A stretch of 64,000 nucleotides of DNA, taken from positions 588,718 to 652,717 of the forward strand of contig NZ_KB455575.1 of NCBI RefSeq assembly GCF_000341735.1, given 5' to 3'. Both the position numbers and the translations under genes were made by a program. The stretch comes from Methylotuvimicrobium buryatense 5G. GTDB lineage: Bacteria; Pseudomonadota; Gammaproteobacteria; Methylococcales; Methylomonadaceae. A model generated the notes under the pieces. It saw nothing but the letters and a program-made list of their open reading frames with translations. It was not told the DNA's origin and did no database searches. This document shows positions 1 to 8,817 of this stretch, in pieces (the stretch's first letter is position 1; every line of letters begins with the position of its first letter).

Positions 1-1
1 C

Positions 2-151
2 GATGAATTAATTTTGATCAAGTCGGCTGAAATTCCGCAAGCCGCTGATGTAAACAAACTTGCGGAATTAGGGATTGTCGATCGGGCTTTTCCTGTAGTT
101 ACCGAAAATGCCCGATTTAAAATAAGCGTCGTTAATAAAGATAAGTTCTGA
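2..151 (+). CDS. C-terminal end of a gene entering from the left, possibly amino-acid-kinase family
   Basis: An open frame enters the window and ends at a TGA whose last base is the A of the next gene's ATG. The 49 visible residues include LIKSAEIPQAADVNKLAELG and end in FKISVVNKDKF. This loosely resembles the C-terminus of small amino-acid/uridylate-kinase-family proteins such as the MfnE-like kinase found beside cofactor genes in methylotrophs. That is recollection of a family pattern, not an alignment. No catalytic motif falls in the visible part, so the function is unproven. The 1-nt stop/start overlap suggests cotranscription and translational coupling with the DUF2959 gene that follows. 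Confidence 0.4.
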   Translation, partial: DELILIKSAEIPQAADVNKLAELGIVDRAFPVVTENARFKISVVNKDKF

Positions 152-825
152 TGGCAGATAACAATTTAACCCGAAAAACGCTCAATTCGGTCGGACGTTT
201 GGTGAGCAAATTAGCCCGTCAAGCCTATTATCAGGCCAAGGAGTCGATGGGGCATCCGAAACGGGATATGGTGGTGAGGCATGTCGAACAAGCCTGCAGC
301 AGTTTGCAAGAAACCAAAATTCATTTCGAAAGTGCTTTGGATCGATTTAAAACGATTGTCGTCGTTGACGATTCGACGCTCGAAACCAAATATCGCTTAT
401 TGCAGCAACAATACGATTTCTGTAAGGCGAAGGCAGATGAGGTCGGTTGCCGCGTTCGCGCGATCGAAGAAGTCACCGGTGCGTTGTTTGCAGAATGGGA
501 AGCCGAAATAGACGAGTATAGTAATCGCTCGTTGAAGACCAAAAGTCGGCAGCAATTAAGGCAATCCCAGCAGCATTACGCTAAATTAATCAAAACGATG
601 CACAGAGCCGAAAGTAAAATCAACCCGGTTTTGGCGGCATTCAAGGATCAGGTATTGTTTTTGAAGCACAATCTCAACGCGCAAGCGATTGCCGCGATCG
701 AGCATGAGTTCATCGAAATCAGCATGGATATGACGCAGTTGGTTCAAGCGATGGAGCAGACCATTTTCGAAGCGAACCGCTTTATCGCCGGTTTGGTCGA
801 GCAAAAAGCCTTGCCCGCAGCTTGA
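151..825 (+). CDS. DUF2959 family protein
   Basis: A 224-residue protein matching DUF2959 as I know it. The diagnostic stretches are the QQETK-like SSLQETKIHFESALDRFK, the EWEAEIDEYSN segment near residue 117, SRQQLRQSQQHYAKLIKTM, and DQVLFLKHNLNAQAIA near residue 170. It is almost entirely alpha-helical with heptad-like spacing, so probably a coiled-coil helical bundle. Many family members carry a lipoprotein signal; this one starts MADNNLTRKT with no signal peptide, so it is probably cytoplasmic. The ATG overlaps the upstream stop by one base. The family has no established function and the context gives no firm clue. Confidence 0.8.
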   Translation: MADNNLTRKTLNSVGRLVSKLARQAYYQAKESMGHPKRDMVVRHVEQACSSLQETKIHFESALDRFKTIVVVDDSTLETKYRLLQQQYDFCKAKADEVGCRVRAIEEVTGALFAEWEAEIDEYSNRSLKTKSRQQLRQSQQHYAKLIKTMHRAESKINPVLAAFKDQVLFLKHNLNAQAIAAIEHEFIEISMDMTQLVQAMEQTIFEANRFIAGLVEQKALPAA

Positions 826-914
826 AATGGGGTCATTAAACAGCAAAGAGTCTGTTCGTCGAGTCGCTTAACAACCTAGGGTAAGGGGCCGCGAAGCTTT
901 CTCTGCGCTAATTC

Positions 915-948
915 GCAGGGGCGGATCGATGGTACAAATCCGCCCTGC
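915..948. terminator. Hairpin between convergent genes, possible bidirectional terminator
   Basis: GCAGGGGCGGAT (915-926) can pair with ATCCGCCCTGC (938-948) with one bulged base and an 11-nt loop. It sits between the convergent DUF2959 gene (+) and the lipoprotein gene (-), where a shared terminator is expected. There is no clean T-run on either side, so it may be a REP-like palindrome instead. Confidence 0.4.
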
Positions 949-968
949 ATGTTTCTCTCTTAGGGCTT

Positions 969-1388
969 TTACAATTTGTAAAGAACGTCGTTCGCTTTAT
1001 CTCTTTGGTCGGGTTTAATGTGTCGGTCTTGTTCGCGGCGTTCCCTTGCATATTTGTCGATCATTTCTTCCCAGGAGCTATATTGCTGGTATTCCCTGAA
1101 ACCTTGGTTTTTACGTTGCTGATAAATCTCCCGGCCTGTTTCAATGACTTCGTCCGGATTTTTGCCGTCGACTTGAGACAGAAATTCAGCGGTGTCTTTG
1201 TAGGCGTCACGAATGGTCCAGAACGAGATTTCGAATTCAATTCGTTTTTCCGGGGGCAAGCGTTCCTTTAGCATTTTGACCGACCGGTAAGCGGTGCTGC
1301 TGCTTCGCCCGTTAATTTGTTCCGATCTACCGCAGGCGGTTAGCGATAAAGTCAATACGGAGAGCAAAAGGGCTGATAGAATCCTCAT
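969..1388 (-). CDS. Small predicted lipoprotein, unknown function
   Basis: A 139-residue protein with a lipoprotein signal: a short hydrophobic run (LSALLLSVLTLSL) followed by the lipobox LTAC, with Cys19 as the predicted lipidated residue. The mature part is highly charged and helical (KMLKERLPPEKRIEFEISFW, then QRKNQGFREYQQYSSWEEMI) and looks like a periplasmic helical domain. The ATG has a GAGG-containing ribosome binding site 8 bases upstream, which fixes the start. I do not recognise a family. It lies alone, convergent with DUF2959 and divergent from the GTPase pair. Confidence 0.7.
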   Translation of the reverse strand: MRILSALLLSVLTLSLTACGRSEQINGRSSSTAYRSVKMLKERLPPEKRIEFEISFWTIRDAYKDTAEFLSQVDGKNPDEVIETGREIYQQRKNQGFREYQQYSSWEEMIDKYARERREQDRHIKPDQRDKANDVLYKL

Positions 1389-1545
1389 AGGGTTAACCTC
1401 AATCGTTATAGTGTCTGGTGTACTATTCTTATAATAATGTTAATTAGCTAATTAATTTTTCGGAAACTCCATTTTCCTGTTCGGTGTCCGCTGTGAAGTC
1501 GAACACTCCAATTACTTGGCGATTATAAACCTAAGCCACATCAAT

Positions 1546-3282
1546 ATGCTGGAATTTATTCAATTACTAAAGCAACGCTATCAAACGGTTTCTTCGCATA
1601 CCGCTAACGATGCGGTCAAGGCAGTGTATCAGCAACGCATCGATCGGCAAATTTTGGCCGAAGCATCGATTCGTAAGGCCGATATGCATAAACGGTTTAC
1701 TTTTCAACCCTTACAAGTGGCCGTAGTTGGTCCGACGCAAGCCGGAAAAAGTACCTTGGTCAATCTATTGCTGAACAGCTCTCAGGCTGGTGTGAGTCCG
1801 TTGGCCGGATTTACCGTGCATGCGCAAGGTTTTTGTAATGCGGTCAAACTTGAAGACTGCGAAAATGTGCAGCATTTCTTTGGACGTTTTCAACAAGTGC
1901 GCCAAGACGAATTACGTAAGGACAGGCTCGAGTGTTATGCCTTGACCGAGAACATAGGGTCATCCGATTTATTGCCCGAGTGCTTGGTTTGGGATACCCC
2001 TGATTTCGATTCGATCGGCGCGATTGGTTACAGCGAGGCGTTAATGCGTTCGATTGCGTTGGCCGATGTTGTGATTTTGGTCGTCAGCAAAGAGAAATAT
2101 GCCGACCAATCGGTATGGGAGCTGATGAGTTCGATTGAAACATTGCGTCAACCGACCTTAATTTGCGTGAACAAGCTGGCCGAAGGTAGCGAGCATATCG
2201 TAATCCGTTCGTTGACCGAAAAATGGCGACAATCGAGAAGCGACGATTGCCCGACTATCGTGCCGCTATTCTATCAAAAACAAGCCGCACCAACATGGCC
2301 GGAAAGCGAGCGGTCGGCGGTCCGGCAATTGTTTCGCCAAGTCAATCGCCGCCGTTACAATGAAGCGGTTCAAGAGTTTTTGCTTAAACATTGGCAGGAG
2401 TGGCTGGAGCCTGTTCATGCGGAACACCTGGCATTGCAAGAATGGCGAAGCCTTGTCGATGCATCGATCAAACAGTCGTTAGCGCAGTATCAAAACGATT
2501 ATTTGAATCATCCGCGTTATTACGAAACTTTTCAAAGCGCCTTGGCAAAATTGTTGAGTTTGTTGGAAATACCCGGGCTCGCAAGAGTTTTGGTCGGTAC
2601 TCGCAAAGCACTAACTTGGCCGATTAGGCAAGTCATGAAAATAGGGGAGAAGAGATCTCGCATAACCGACAGCAGTCAGGAGGTTGCTTTATTGAATCAT
2701 CTGGCGGAACATTTATTGATACGCATCATGGATGCATTGCTGGAAAAAACCGAACAAAATAGCGACAGCGCTTGGTGGCGGGGTGGTATCGGATTGTTGC
2801 GCAATCGGCGGCATACGTTATTGGCAGAATTCAACGATGCCGTGCTGCGTTATCATAATGATTTTCAGCAGGAAGTCGAAAGCGCGGCTTTTCGCCTCTA
2901 TGCAAAATTACAGGAACAGCCTTATGTATTGAACGGTCTTAGAGCCACCCGCGCGACCACCGATGCGGCTGCCGTTGCCATTTCCCTTCAGGCTGGCGGA
3001 CTAGGTCTGCACGATTTAATCATAGCACCTGCGATGTTATCGGTGACTTCGTTTTTGACCGAAAGCGCGATGGGGAGCTATTTGAATAAGGTCGAGGCGG
3101 AACTCAAGCAGCGGCAATTGCAAATTGTCAGGCAAAAACTTTATATCGAATGCCTTCGAGAGGCCTTGTTCAAACTGCCCGAGCAATTGTCCTCGGACAG
3201 CTATTTCAATATTACCCCGGAGCAATTAGAACAGGCCGAGCAGCAACTCAAGAATAAAAAACATGGATTACGATTACTCTGA
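1546..3282 (+). CDS. Dynamin-like GTPase, first of a pair
   Basis: A large GTPase of about 578 residues. The N-terminal G domain has the P-loop GPTQAGKST near residues 65-73, a G3-type DTPDFDS and the G4 motif VNKL. The remainder is long and helical with a hydrophobic patch near TDAAAVAISLQAGGLGLHDL, a layout typical of bacterial dynamin-like proteins that bind membranes. I chose the ATG at 1546 because the longer frame needs a TTG at 1516; neither has a convincing Shine-Dalgarno, so ten more residues are possible. The 3' end overlaps the next GTPase gene by 20 nt, so the two are almost certainly coexpressed. Membrane remodelling is inferred from architecture only. Confidence 0.7.
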   Translation: MLEFIQLLKQRYQTVSSHTANDAVKAVYQQRIDRQILAEASIRKADMHKRFTFQPLQVAVVGPTQAGKSTLVNLLLNSSQAGVSPLAGFTVHAQGFCNAVKLEDCENVQHFFGRFQQVRQDELRKDRLECYALTENIGSSDLLPECLVWDTPDFDSIGAIGYSEALMRSIALADVVILVVSKEKYADQSVWELMSSIETLRQPTLICVNKLAEGSEHIVIRSLTEKWRQSRSDDCPTIVPLFYQKQAAPTWPESERSAVRQLFRQVNRRRYNEAVQEFLLKHWQEWLEPVHAEHLALQEWRSLVDASIKQSLAQYQNDYLNHPRYYETFQSALAKLLSLLEIPGLARVLVGTRKALTWPIRQVMKIGEKRSRITDSSQEVALLNHLAEHLLIRIMDALLEKTEQNSDSAWWRGGIGLLRNRRHTLLAEFNDAVLRYHNDFQQEVESAAFRLYAKLQEQPYVLNGLRATRATTDAAAVAISLQAGGLGLHDLIIAPAMLSVTSFLTESAMGSYLNKVEAELKQRQLQIVRQKLYIECLREALFKLPEQLSSDSYFNITPEQLEQAEQQLKNKKHGLRLL

Positions 3283-4849
3283 TTTAGTCGCAAACACCAA
3301 GCGTTGGGCCGAACGAGCAGTAGCGGCCGGATGGATAGACCAACATACGGCGAGACAGCTTGAGGCGATCGACTCGAGAACGCCGGAGTCGCTGATCGAC
3401 CGTTCGTTATCCCGGCCCCTGATCGTCGCATTCATGGGCGGAACCGGTGTCGGCAAGAGCACATTATTGAACCGTTTGGCCGGTCAGGCGATCGCAAGAA
3501 CCGGCATCGAGCGTCCGACGTCGCGAGAAGTGACGATGTACCGCCATCGCGCAGTGCAATTGTCGAAATTGCCGGAAAACCTACCGTTCGATGAAATCCG
3601 TCAGGCCGAGCACGATGACGAAACCAATAAAAATGTCATCTGGATCGATATGCCCGATTTCGATAGTACAGCCTTGCATAATCAAGAAATCGTGCGGCAA
3701 TGGCTGCCGCATATCGATGTATTGATTTATGTCGTCAGTCCCGAACGATACCGGGATAACAAAGCTTGGCGTTTATTGCTGGCCGAAGGCGGGCGTCATG
3801 CTTGGCTGTTTGTGATGAATCAATGGGATCGCGGTGAGGCTGTGCAATACGGCGATTTTAAAGAACAGTTAAGCGTGGCCGGATTTGACGCCCCGATTAT
3901 TTTCAAGACTGCCTGCGGCGAACCTGATTTCTCCGACGAGTTTGAAAACTTGGCTGAGACGATTGCAGCACTTGCGACCGAAACCACAGTCAAACAATTG
4001 GAATATCGAAATACTCAGGCTCGAAAGGATGCATTGAAAATGAGATTGGCCGATTGTTTGAATCATGTCGGCAATGACCTGGATTATCGAAATCTTGCTG
4101 AGCGCTGGCGACGGAGCTGGCAGGACACCGGTCGAACTTTGCAGCAAGGTTTCGAATGGCCGCTTCGACATCTAGCCGGTTATTATGCCGAACATGATAA
4201 AGCGTCGAAACAGCAGCAAAGCGAGTTATGGGATGCGTGGGCGCAAAGCCGTTTTGAGGATACGCTCGACGACCTTATTCTACATGCCGATGCCAACGGG
4301 TTGGCGACAGCTGCGCTGAAACGCGCATTATTGCAATTACGAGGCAAGGCCGAAAAACTCATGTATGACCAAACAGAACTCGCGGTCAGACAGGCCTTGG
4401 CCAATCCCGGACATGCCGCGCATCGTGCTTTTTTAAAAGGTATGCGGTTTTGCGAAATCGTACTGCCGCTCGGCGCGATGAGTTTTGTCGGTTACCAGGT
4501 TTTTTCCGGTTACTATCATAGTAGTTTGGAATACCGTAACTATCTGGGGGCGAACTTTGCGATCCATAGCGTTTTGTTTGTAGGCCTCAGTTGGCTGATT
4601 CCGTTTTTCATCCTGAAAAAGCTCAAGCCATCGCTTGAAAAAGCCGCATTGAAAGGTTTGAAAAAGGGCGCGGCGATAGGGCTGATACAAATCGAAGCGG
4701 AGATCGTCAATGCCATCGAGAGGCTTTGTCAGCAACGTAACGAAATTGCGGCAGAGGTCGAGCAGATAATACGACAATGCGAGAGCAGTCAAGAAAGTAT
4801 CGAAACGATACGAATTGATAGTCGTTTAGCTAGAATGTTGGTTGATTAA
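3263..4849 (+). CDS. Dynamin-like GTPase with C-terminal membrane segments, second of a pair
   Basis: A 528-residue GTPase with P-loop GGTGVGKST near residues 59-67, G3 motif DMPDFDS, and G4 motif NQWD. Two hydrophobic segments lie at about residues 397-412 (around [15 protein letters not shown]) and 428-450 ([16 protein letters not shown]), so it is probably membrane anchored. The C-terminus is helical. The ATG lies 20 nt inside the upstream GTPase gene in a different frame. The two proteins share the G-domain layout (DxPDFDS in both) but differ in length and membrane anchoring. Bacterial dynamin-like proteins often occur as adjacent pairs that co-assemble, which is the best working model. 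Confidence 0.7.
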   Translation: MDYDYSDLVANTKRWAERAVAAGWIDQHTARQLEAIDSRTPESLIDRSLSRPLIVAFMGGTGVGKSTLLNRLAGQAIARTGIERPTSREVTMYRHRAVQLSKLPENLPFDEIRQAEHDDETNKNVIWIDMPDFDSTALHNQEIVRQWLPHIDVLIYVVSPERYRDNKAWRLLLAEGGRHAWLFVMNQWDRGEAVQYGDFKEQLSVAGFDAPIIFKTACGEPDFSDEFENLAETIAALATETTVKQLEYRNTQARKDALKMRLADCLNHVGNDLDYRNLAERWRRSWQDTGRTLQQGFEWPLRHLAGYYAEHDKASKQQQSELWDAWAQSRFEDTLDDLILHADANGLATAALKRALLQLRGKAEKLMYDQTELAVRQALANPGHAAHRAFLKGMRFCEIVLPLGAMSFVGYQVFSGYYHSSLEYRNYLGANFAIHSVLFVGLSWLIPFFILKKLKPSLEKAALKGLKKGAAIGLIQIEAEIVNAIERLCQQRNEIAAEVEQIIRQCESSQESIETIRIDSRLARMLVD

Positions 4850-4903
4850 AGTTTTTTTGGTAAGCAGTAAGTTGTAAGCGGTGAGCAGGGAAAGAGGAGG
4901 GAA

Positions 4904-5064
4904 GAGGAAAGAGGAAAGAGGAAAGAGGAAAGAGGAAAGATGAAAGATGAAAGATGAAAGATGAAAGATGAAAGATGAAAGATGAAAGATGAAAGATGAA
5001 AGATGAAAGATGAAAGATGAAAGATGAAAGATGAAAGATGAAAGATGAAAGATGAAAGATGAAA
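4904..5064. repeat. Heptanucleotide tandem array, 5 x GAGGAAA then 18 x GATGAAA
   Basis: Five perfect GAGGAAA units (4904-4938) run without a break into eighteen perfect GATGAAA units (4939-5064). The two units differ by one base, so the array probably expanded from a single substituted unit. Because 7 is not a multiple of 3, all frames are read in turn, which creates spurious open frames. The array lies just 3' of the GTPase pair. No function is evident. Confidence 0.95.
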
Positions 5065-5100
5065 TTAGGACTTGACAAATGGGTTAAATGCCGGATCATT

Positions 5101-5224
5101 TCACCGCTCACCGCTCACCGCTCACCGCTCACCGCTCACCGCTCACCGCTCACCGCTCACCGCTCACCGCTCACCGCTCACCGCTCACCGCTCACCGCTC
5201 ACCGCTCACCGCTCACCGCTCACC
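5101..5224. repeat. Heptanucleotide tandem array, 17 x TCACCGC
   Basis: Seventeen perfect TCACCGC units plus a partial TCACC. It begins 36 bases after the GATGAAA array ends. A reverse-complement remnant of this unit (GCGGTGAGC) sits just upstream of the first array near 4878-4886, so the two arrays appear as parts of one composite locus. Open frames across it are artefacts of the 7-base period. Confidence 0.95.
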
Positions 5225-5343
5225 CAAACATATCCAAAATTAAATTTAAACTTAAGGAACTGTCGGTCATTAAGAAGGTCTTTATATGCGAACGATGCAG
5301 AAACGGAAAGAGGCAAGTTCGAAGCGCGATAATAAATTAACAT

Positions 5344-5372
5344 TTGCTAATGATGAATTTAATTGTTAATAT
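5344..5372 (+). promoter_or_regulatory. Predicted sigma-70 promoter of ssrA
   Basis: TTGCTA (-35, 5344-5349) and TAATAT (-10, 5367-5372) are separated by 17 bp. The mature tmRNA begins 14 bases after the -10 box, leaving a short leader that RNase P would remove. Seen in sequence; the promoter role is inferred. Confidence 0.55.
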
Positions 5373-5385
5373 CGCGCAACACTAA

Positions 5386-5760
5386 GGGGGCGACATGGCT
5401 TCGACGTGGGTAGCAAAACCTTGAGTGCATGCCGAGCACAGTACAGCTCGTAAAACCTACTGAAATAAAGTATTCGCAAACGACGAAAACTACTCAATGG
5501 CTTTGGCTGCATAAAAACAGCCACCATTCCTCTGACTATCTGTGCTTATGCGGGTAGGATCTTCGGATCACTCAGGGGTCACAGCACATAAGATCGTGCC
5601 GATGCCTGTCCGGAGCTGACGCACTAAAACCTAACGGAATCGCCGACGGTTTTCTTGGCCTGACGGGTAGCCGGCGGTTAAATCAAAAGATCAGGATAAG
5701 CATGTAGAGCTTGTGGCGGAGTGCTTGCGGACGCGGGTTCAATCCCCGCCGCCTCCACCA
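5386..5760 (+). ncRNA. ssrA: tmRNA (transfer-messenger RNA)
   Basis: A 375-nt one-piece tmRNA. The 5' GGGGGCG pairs with CGCCTCC ahead of the encoded 3' ACCA, forming the alanine-type acceptor stem. The T-arm GGTTCAATCC lies near the 3' end. The tag frame begins at the resume codon GCA (5476) and reads ANDENYSMALAA, then TAA at 5512-5514. The C-terminal ALAA is the usual protease signal. Together with SmpB, tmRNA rescues ribosomes stalled on broken mRNAs and marks the unfinished protein for degradation. Compared with the Escherichia coli tag ANDENYALAA, two residues (SM) are inserted before ALAA. A strong terminator follows directly. Confidence 0.97.
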
Positions 5761-5768
5761 AATTCAAG

Positions 5769-5799
5769 AAGGTGAACTGATCTCAGTTCACCTTTTTTT
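5769..5799 (+). terminator. Rho-independent terminator of ssrA
   Basis: AAGGTGAACTGA (5769-5780) is the perfect inverse of TCAGTTCACCTT (5783-5794), followed by a run of T. It begins 8 bases after the tmRNA CCA end. Confidence 0.9.
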
Positions 5800-5828
5800 A
5801 TGCCTGTGTCCCGCGCTACAGGCCTTAT

Positions 5829-6110
5829 TTGCCAAGGAGTTGCGGACTTGGTCGTCGCGGACTTTCACCTTTTAATGGAAAAACGCCCGATGAATGGTTG
5901 CAAGAATTGATTGCAGACACGATCAAACAACGTGCGCGCAAGGCGGCGACCTATTCTACTTCGGCTGGTAAGGAAGAGCCTTTTCAATCAGCCGGCGAAT
6001 GGGATGTTTTTTTCGAGCGTTTTAGTCGCCCCGTCGTTGATGAAAGTCCTTGTACGAGAGAGGAAATCTATGCCGGCCGCTGTATCGATAGCACTATTGG
6101 GAGCCAATGA
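5829..6110 (+). CDS. Hypothetical protein or gene remnant ahead of a toxin-antitoxin pair
   Basis: An open frame of 93 codons with no ATG; the longest version starts at a TTG. The readable part (FNGKTPDEWLQELIADTIKQ to CTREEIYAGRCIDS) looks like real protein, being charged and helical, but I do not recognise a family. Its TGA overlaps the ATG of the UPF0175 gene in an ATGA junction, so it was probably part of the same operon. Lacking a good start and sitting right after the tmRNA, it may be the 3' part of a gene whose beginning was lost when the adjacent DNA was inserted or deleted. Confidence 0.35.
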   Translation: MPRSCGLGRRGLSPFNGKTPDEWLQELIADTIKQRARKAATYSTSAGKEEPFQSAGEWDVFFERFSRPVVDESPCTREEIYAGRCIDSTIGSQ

Positions 6111-6358
6111 TGTTAGTAGAATTACAACCCGAATTTGAAGAAGTCTTGCAACCACTAGGTCAGCATGCCATTGAATTTTTCCTGGCGGCAAGCTTGTACC
6201 ATGCAGGTAAAATCAGTTTCGCCAGTGCCGCACATATTGCCGGACTTAGTTTCGAAGCGTTCAACGACCGCTTAATAGAACATTTCGATCAAGGTTACCG
6301 AATAGCCGATCAATGTGTTTTAGAAGATATAGCAACGGTTGATGACCTCAAACTATGA
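6107..6358 (+). CDS. UPF0175 family antitoxin
   Basis: An 83-residue protein resembling UPF0175 proteins, small DNA-binding antitoxins paired with PIN-type proteins. Visible signatures are an EFFLAASLYHAGKISFASAA helix and AHIAGLSFEAFNDRLIE, which fits the family's helix-turn-helix. The ATG at 6107 overlaps the upstream stop; a second in-frame ATG at 6110 is better spaced from the GGGAG at 6099-6103 and may be the true start. The stop overlaps the start of the PIN gene by 4 nt. Role inferred: neutralise the PIN partner and repress the operon. Confidence 0.75.
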   Translation: MMLVELQPEFEEVLQPLGQHAIEFFLAASLYHAGKISFASAAHIAGLSFEAFNDRLIEHFDQGYRIADQCVLEDIATVDDLKL

Positions 6359-6837
6359 AAATAGTCTTGAACACCAGCCCGATTATTTTCCTTGGCAAGA
6401 TCAATTGTCTGCATTTACTAACGCATTGCGCGACCGAGATTTTGGTGCCGGAAGACGTCAAAGCAGAATTAGGCGATGACAGTTTGCCCAGCTTCATGCT
6501 TGTTAAAGCATTATCGAACACCGGTGACGCTTACCTCAGAGGCGCATTAGGCCAACTCCATCGCGGCGAATTGTCCGCCATGGTATTGGCGCAAGAAACA
6601 CTGGCCGACTTTGTCATTCTGGACGATTTGTTGGCCCGAAAAAAAGCCCAGCGTCTTGGGTTAAAAGTCATGGGTACCCTTGGCTTATTGTTGCTGATGG
6701 CAAAATCCGACATCCTGACCCCGGTACAAGTTTGGCGGCATATTAACAAATTAACCGGACAACATGGCATGTATTTATCGTCTCGCCTTATGGAACAAAT
6801 CAGGCAAAATCTCTTAATTTCCTCAGACACGAAGTAA
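6355..6837 (+). CDS. PIN-domain-like ribonuclease toxin (DUF3368 family)
   Basis: A 160-residue protein. It begins MKIVLNTSPIIFLGKI: the usual PIN start places Asp where this protein has Asn (VLNTSP), which is also seen in many DUF3368 members. Downstream are EDVKAELGDD, RGELSAMVLAQE with the central acidic residue, and DFVILDDLLARKKAQRLGL with the paired Asp residues expected of the metal site. DUF3368 proteins are PIN-fold nucleases, usually encoded after UPF0175 antitoxins exactly as here (4-nt overlap). The expected role is RNA cleavage when the antitoxin is lost; activity with Asn at the first acidic position is uncertain. Confidence 0.75.
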   Translation: MKIVLNTSPIIFLGKINCLHLLTHCATEILVPEDVKAELGDDSLPSFMLVKALSNTGDAYLRGALGQLHRGELSAMVLAQETLADFVILDDLLARKKAQRLGLKVMGTLGLLLLMAKSDILTPVQVWRHINKLTGQHGMYLSSRLMEQIRQNLLISSDTK

Positions 6838-7038
6838 TTGCCGCACCGCTGGTTAAAATTGGACTGCCCATTCGAATGAACACCAACAACATCAAAAAAT
6901 ACGCCCCACATAGGTGCGCGGGCGTTTAGTCAGATCTCCGGTATGGTCAAGAATAAGTTCTTCATACTTAGGAGTTAGATATTCTGAAGGTGGATTTTTA
7001 TTTGATACAAATGGCAGCAACAAAACCACCAGACAACC

Positions 7039-7275
7039 ATGGAAATGCAACAGCTGGAGGAAGAAAACAACCGCTTGTTCATCAACGCCTATGGCTTGCA
7101 AGACGAACTAACTGACACCCGATGAACCACTGGAGCAAATCACCTTAACCGTCAATCCCAAATATCGCTATGGCGGCAACTATCCTGACACGGGGGGAAG
7201 CTGAAACGCAAGCACTGATAGCGAAAAGTCTGGGCTACGTAACGAGCCAGTATACGGGGTGGATAATCTGCAGCT
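7039..7275 (+). pseudogene. pglX: Frameshifted fragment of a BREX-type pglX DNA methyltransferase
   Basis: The segment reads [20 protein letters not shown], then QDELT, then after a frameshift [20 protein letters not shown] and GGNYPD, then after another shift EAETQALIAKSLGYVTSQY. The first two blocks match my memory of the conserved [20 protein letters not shown] ... ITLTCNPHYRYGG region of PglX, the adenine methyltransferase of BREX-1 phage-defence systems. At least two frameshifts and no flanking domains make it a relic. No other BREX gene is present. The 200 bases before it (6838-7038) contain nothing I can identify. It lies directly upstream of hsdM, which may have replaced an older system. 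Confidence 0.5.
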
Positions 7276-7317
7276 CGCGCCAGGCTATGAGCCTGAACCC
7301 CAAGAGAACAAACATTA

Positions 7318-8817
7318 ATGACGTTGATATCCCTAAAAGACCTCGAAGCCCATCTATGGCACGCCGCTCATATCATCACCGGCCCCATAGACGCCTCTGA
7401 CTACAAAACGTACATTTTTCCGGTTCTGTTTTTCAAACGGATATGCGATGTCTACGACGAGGAGTTTGATCAAGCCTTGGCGCAAGTGGGTGATGAAGAG
7501 CTTGCCAAGGGCGATATGTTCCATCGCATACAGATTCCAGAAAACTGCCACTGGAGCCATGTATTCAATCGAACGAAAGACGTCGGCCAGGCTCTGAAGG
7601 ATGCGTTCAGAGGCATCGAGCTGGCAAACCCAAAGCTCCATGGCATTTTTGGTGATGCCAGCTGGACCAACAAAGATCGCCTGTCAGATGAACTATTAAG
7701 CACACTGCTCAATCATTTCAATAAGGTGAATCTCGGTGTCGCCAGCGTACGCGATGACGATATGGGTCGTGCGTACGAATACCTGATTAAACGCTTTGCA
7801 GATAAGGCCAACAAAAAGGCGGGCGAATTCTATACCCCGCGCACAATTGTTCGCTTAATGGTCAATATTCTTGACCCCAAAGCCGGTGAAAGTGTCTACG
7901 ACCCCGCATGCGGCACCGGCGGCATGTTGCTGGAAACCATCCATCACGTTAAAGAAAACGGCGGTGATCCACGCCTGCTAAAAATCAAAGGCCAAGAAAA
8001 GAACCTAACCACCGAAGCCATTGCGCGCATGAATCTGTTTCTCCATGGCCAGGAAGACTTCGATATTGTGCGCGGCGATACATTGCGTGACCCTAAGTTT
8101 CTGGTCAGCGATCGGTTGGAAACCTTTGATTGTGTAATCGCCAACCCGCCATTCAGCCTCAAAGAATGGGGCTATGATCTTTGGTCGGCGGACCCGTTCG
8201 GCCGCAAACAGTATGGCCTGGCTCCCAAAACTAACGGCGATTTTGCCTGGGTACAGCACATGTTCGCCTCGTTAAATGACAAGGGCCGAATGGCCGTCGT
8301 TTTGCCACATGGCGTGCTGTTCCGTGGCGGAGCTGAAGGTGCCATCCGCACCAAACTACTACAAGAGAATCGCATTGAAGCCATTATCGGTGTGGCATCG
8401 AACCTCTTTTATGGCACAGGCATTCCAGCCAGCATTCTCGTGCTACGCAAATCACGCCCGCAGACTCATAAAGATCATGTGCTGATCGTTAATGCCGAAG
8501 AAATCTTCACCAAAGGTCGAGCGCAAAACACCCTAAGCAATGATCAAGCCGATGAAATCTACGCTATCTACCAAAGCCAGATTCAACAGGGCCCTAAAGC
8601 TGCAGAAATTGAAGGGGTTGCGCGCTGGGTTCCAATCAGTGAAATCGAAGAAAACGACTTCAACCTGAACATTGCGCGCTATGTCCAAAAGCCACTGGAA
8701 GAAGAAACCATAACGGTTGAGGAAGCTTTGAGAGATTTTCAACAAAAGCTCGCCGCATTGGAACAAGCCGAAGACGAATTGGAAGCCCTACTGATCCAAG
8801 AGGGTTTTGAGATATGA
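7318..8817 (+). CDS. hsdM: Type I restriction-modification methyltransferase subunit HsdM, copy 1
   Basis: A 499-residue N6-adenine DNA methyltransferase subunit. The N-terminal HsdM helical domain (residues 1-150) is followed by FYTPRTIVRLMV, the SAM-binding motif I DPACGTGGML at 195-204, and catalytic motif IV NPPF at 276-279. The C-terminal coiled segment (about 465-495) would contact HsdS. Length and domains are those of complete HsdM. The stop overlaps the ATG of a second, different hsdM by 4 nt (ATGA). It is the first gene of a four-gene operon; no obvious promoter is visible in the decayed sequence upstream. Confidence 0.93.
   Translation: MTLISLKDLEAHLWHAAHIITGPIDASDYKTYIFPVLFFKRICDVYDEEFDQALAQVGDEELAKGDMFHRIQIPENCHWSHVFNRTKDVGQALKDAFRGIELANPKLHGIFGDASWTNKDRLSDELLSTLLNHFNKVNLGVASVRDDDMGRAYEYLIKRFADKANKKAGEFYTPRTIVRLMVNILDPKAGESVYDPACGTGGMLLETIHHVKENGGDPRLLKIKGQEKNLTTEAIARMNLFLHGQEDFDIVRGDTLRDPKFLVSDRLETFDCVIANPPFSLKEWGYDLWSADPFGRKQYGLAPKTNGDFAWVQHMFASLNDKGRMAVVLPHGVLFRGGAEGAIRTKLLQENRIEAIIGVASNLFYGTGIPASILVLRKSRPQTHKDHVLIVNAEEIFTKGRAQNTLSNDQADEIYAIYQSQIQQGPKAAEIEGVARWVPISEIEENDFNLNIARYVQKPLEEETITVEEALRDFQQKLAALEQAEDELEALLIQEGFEI

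Noticed and set aside
4904-5224. Possible CRISPR-like array
   Set aside because: The units are only 7 bases with no spacers; they are simple tandem repeats.
4830-5340. Open frames of 86-93 codons on both strands with repeating HRSPLTA or HLSSFIF peptides
   Set aside because: They are produced by the 7-base tandem arrays, which keep all frames open; there are no start signals or homology.
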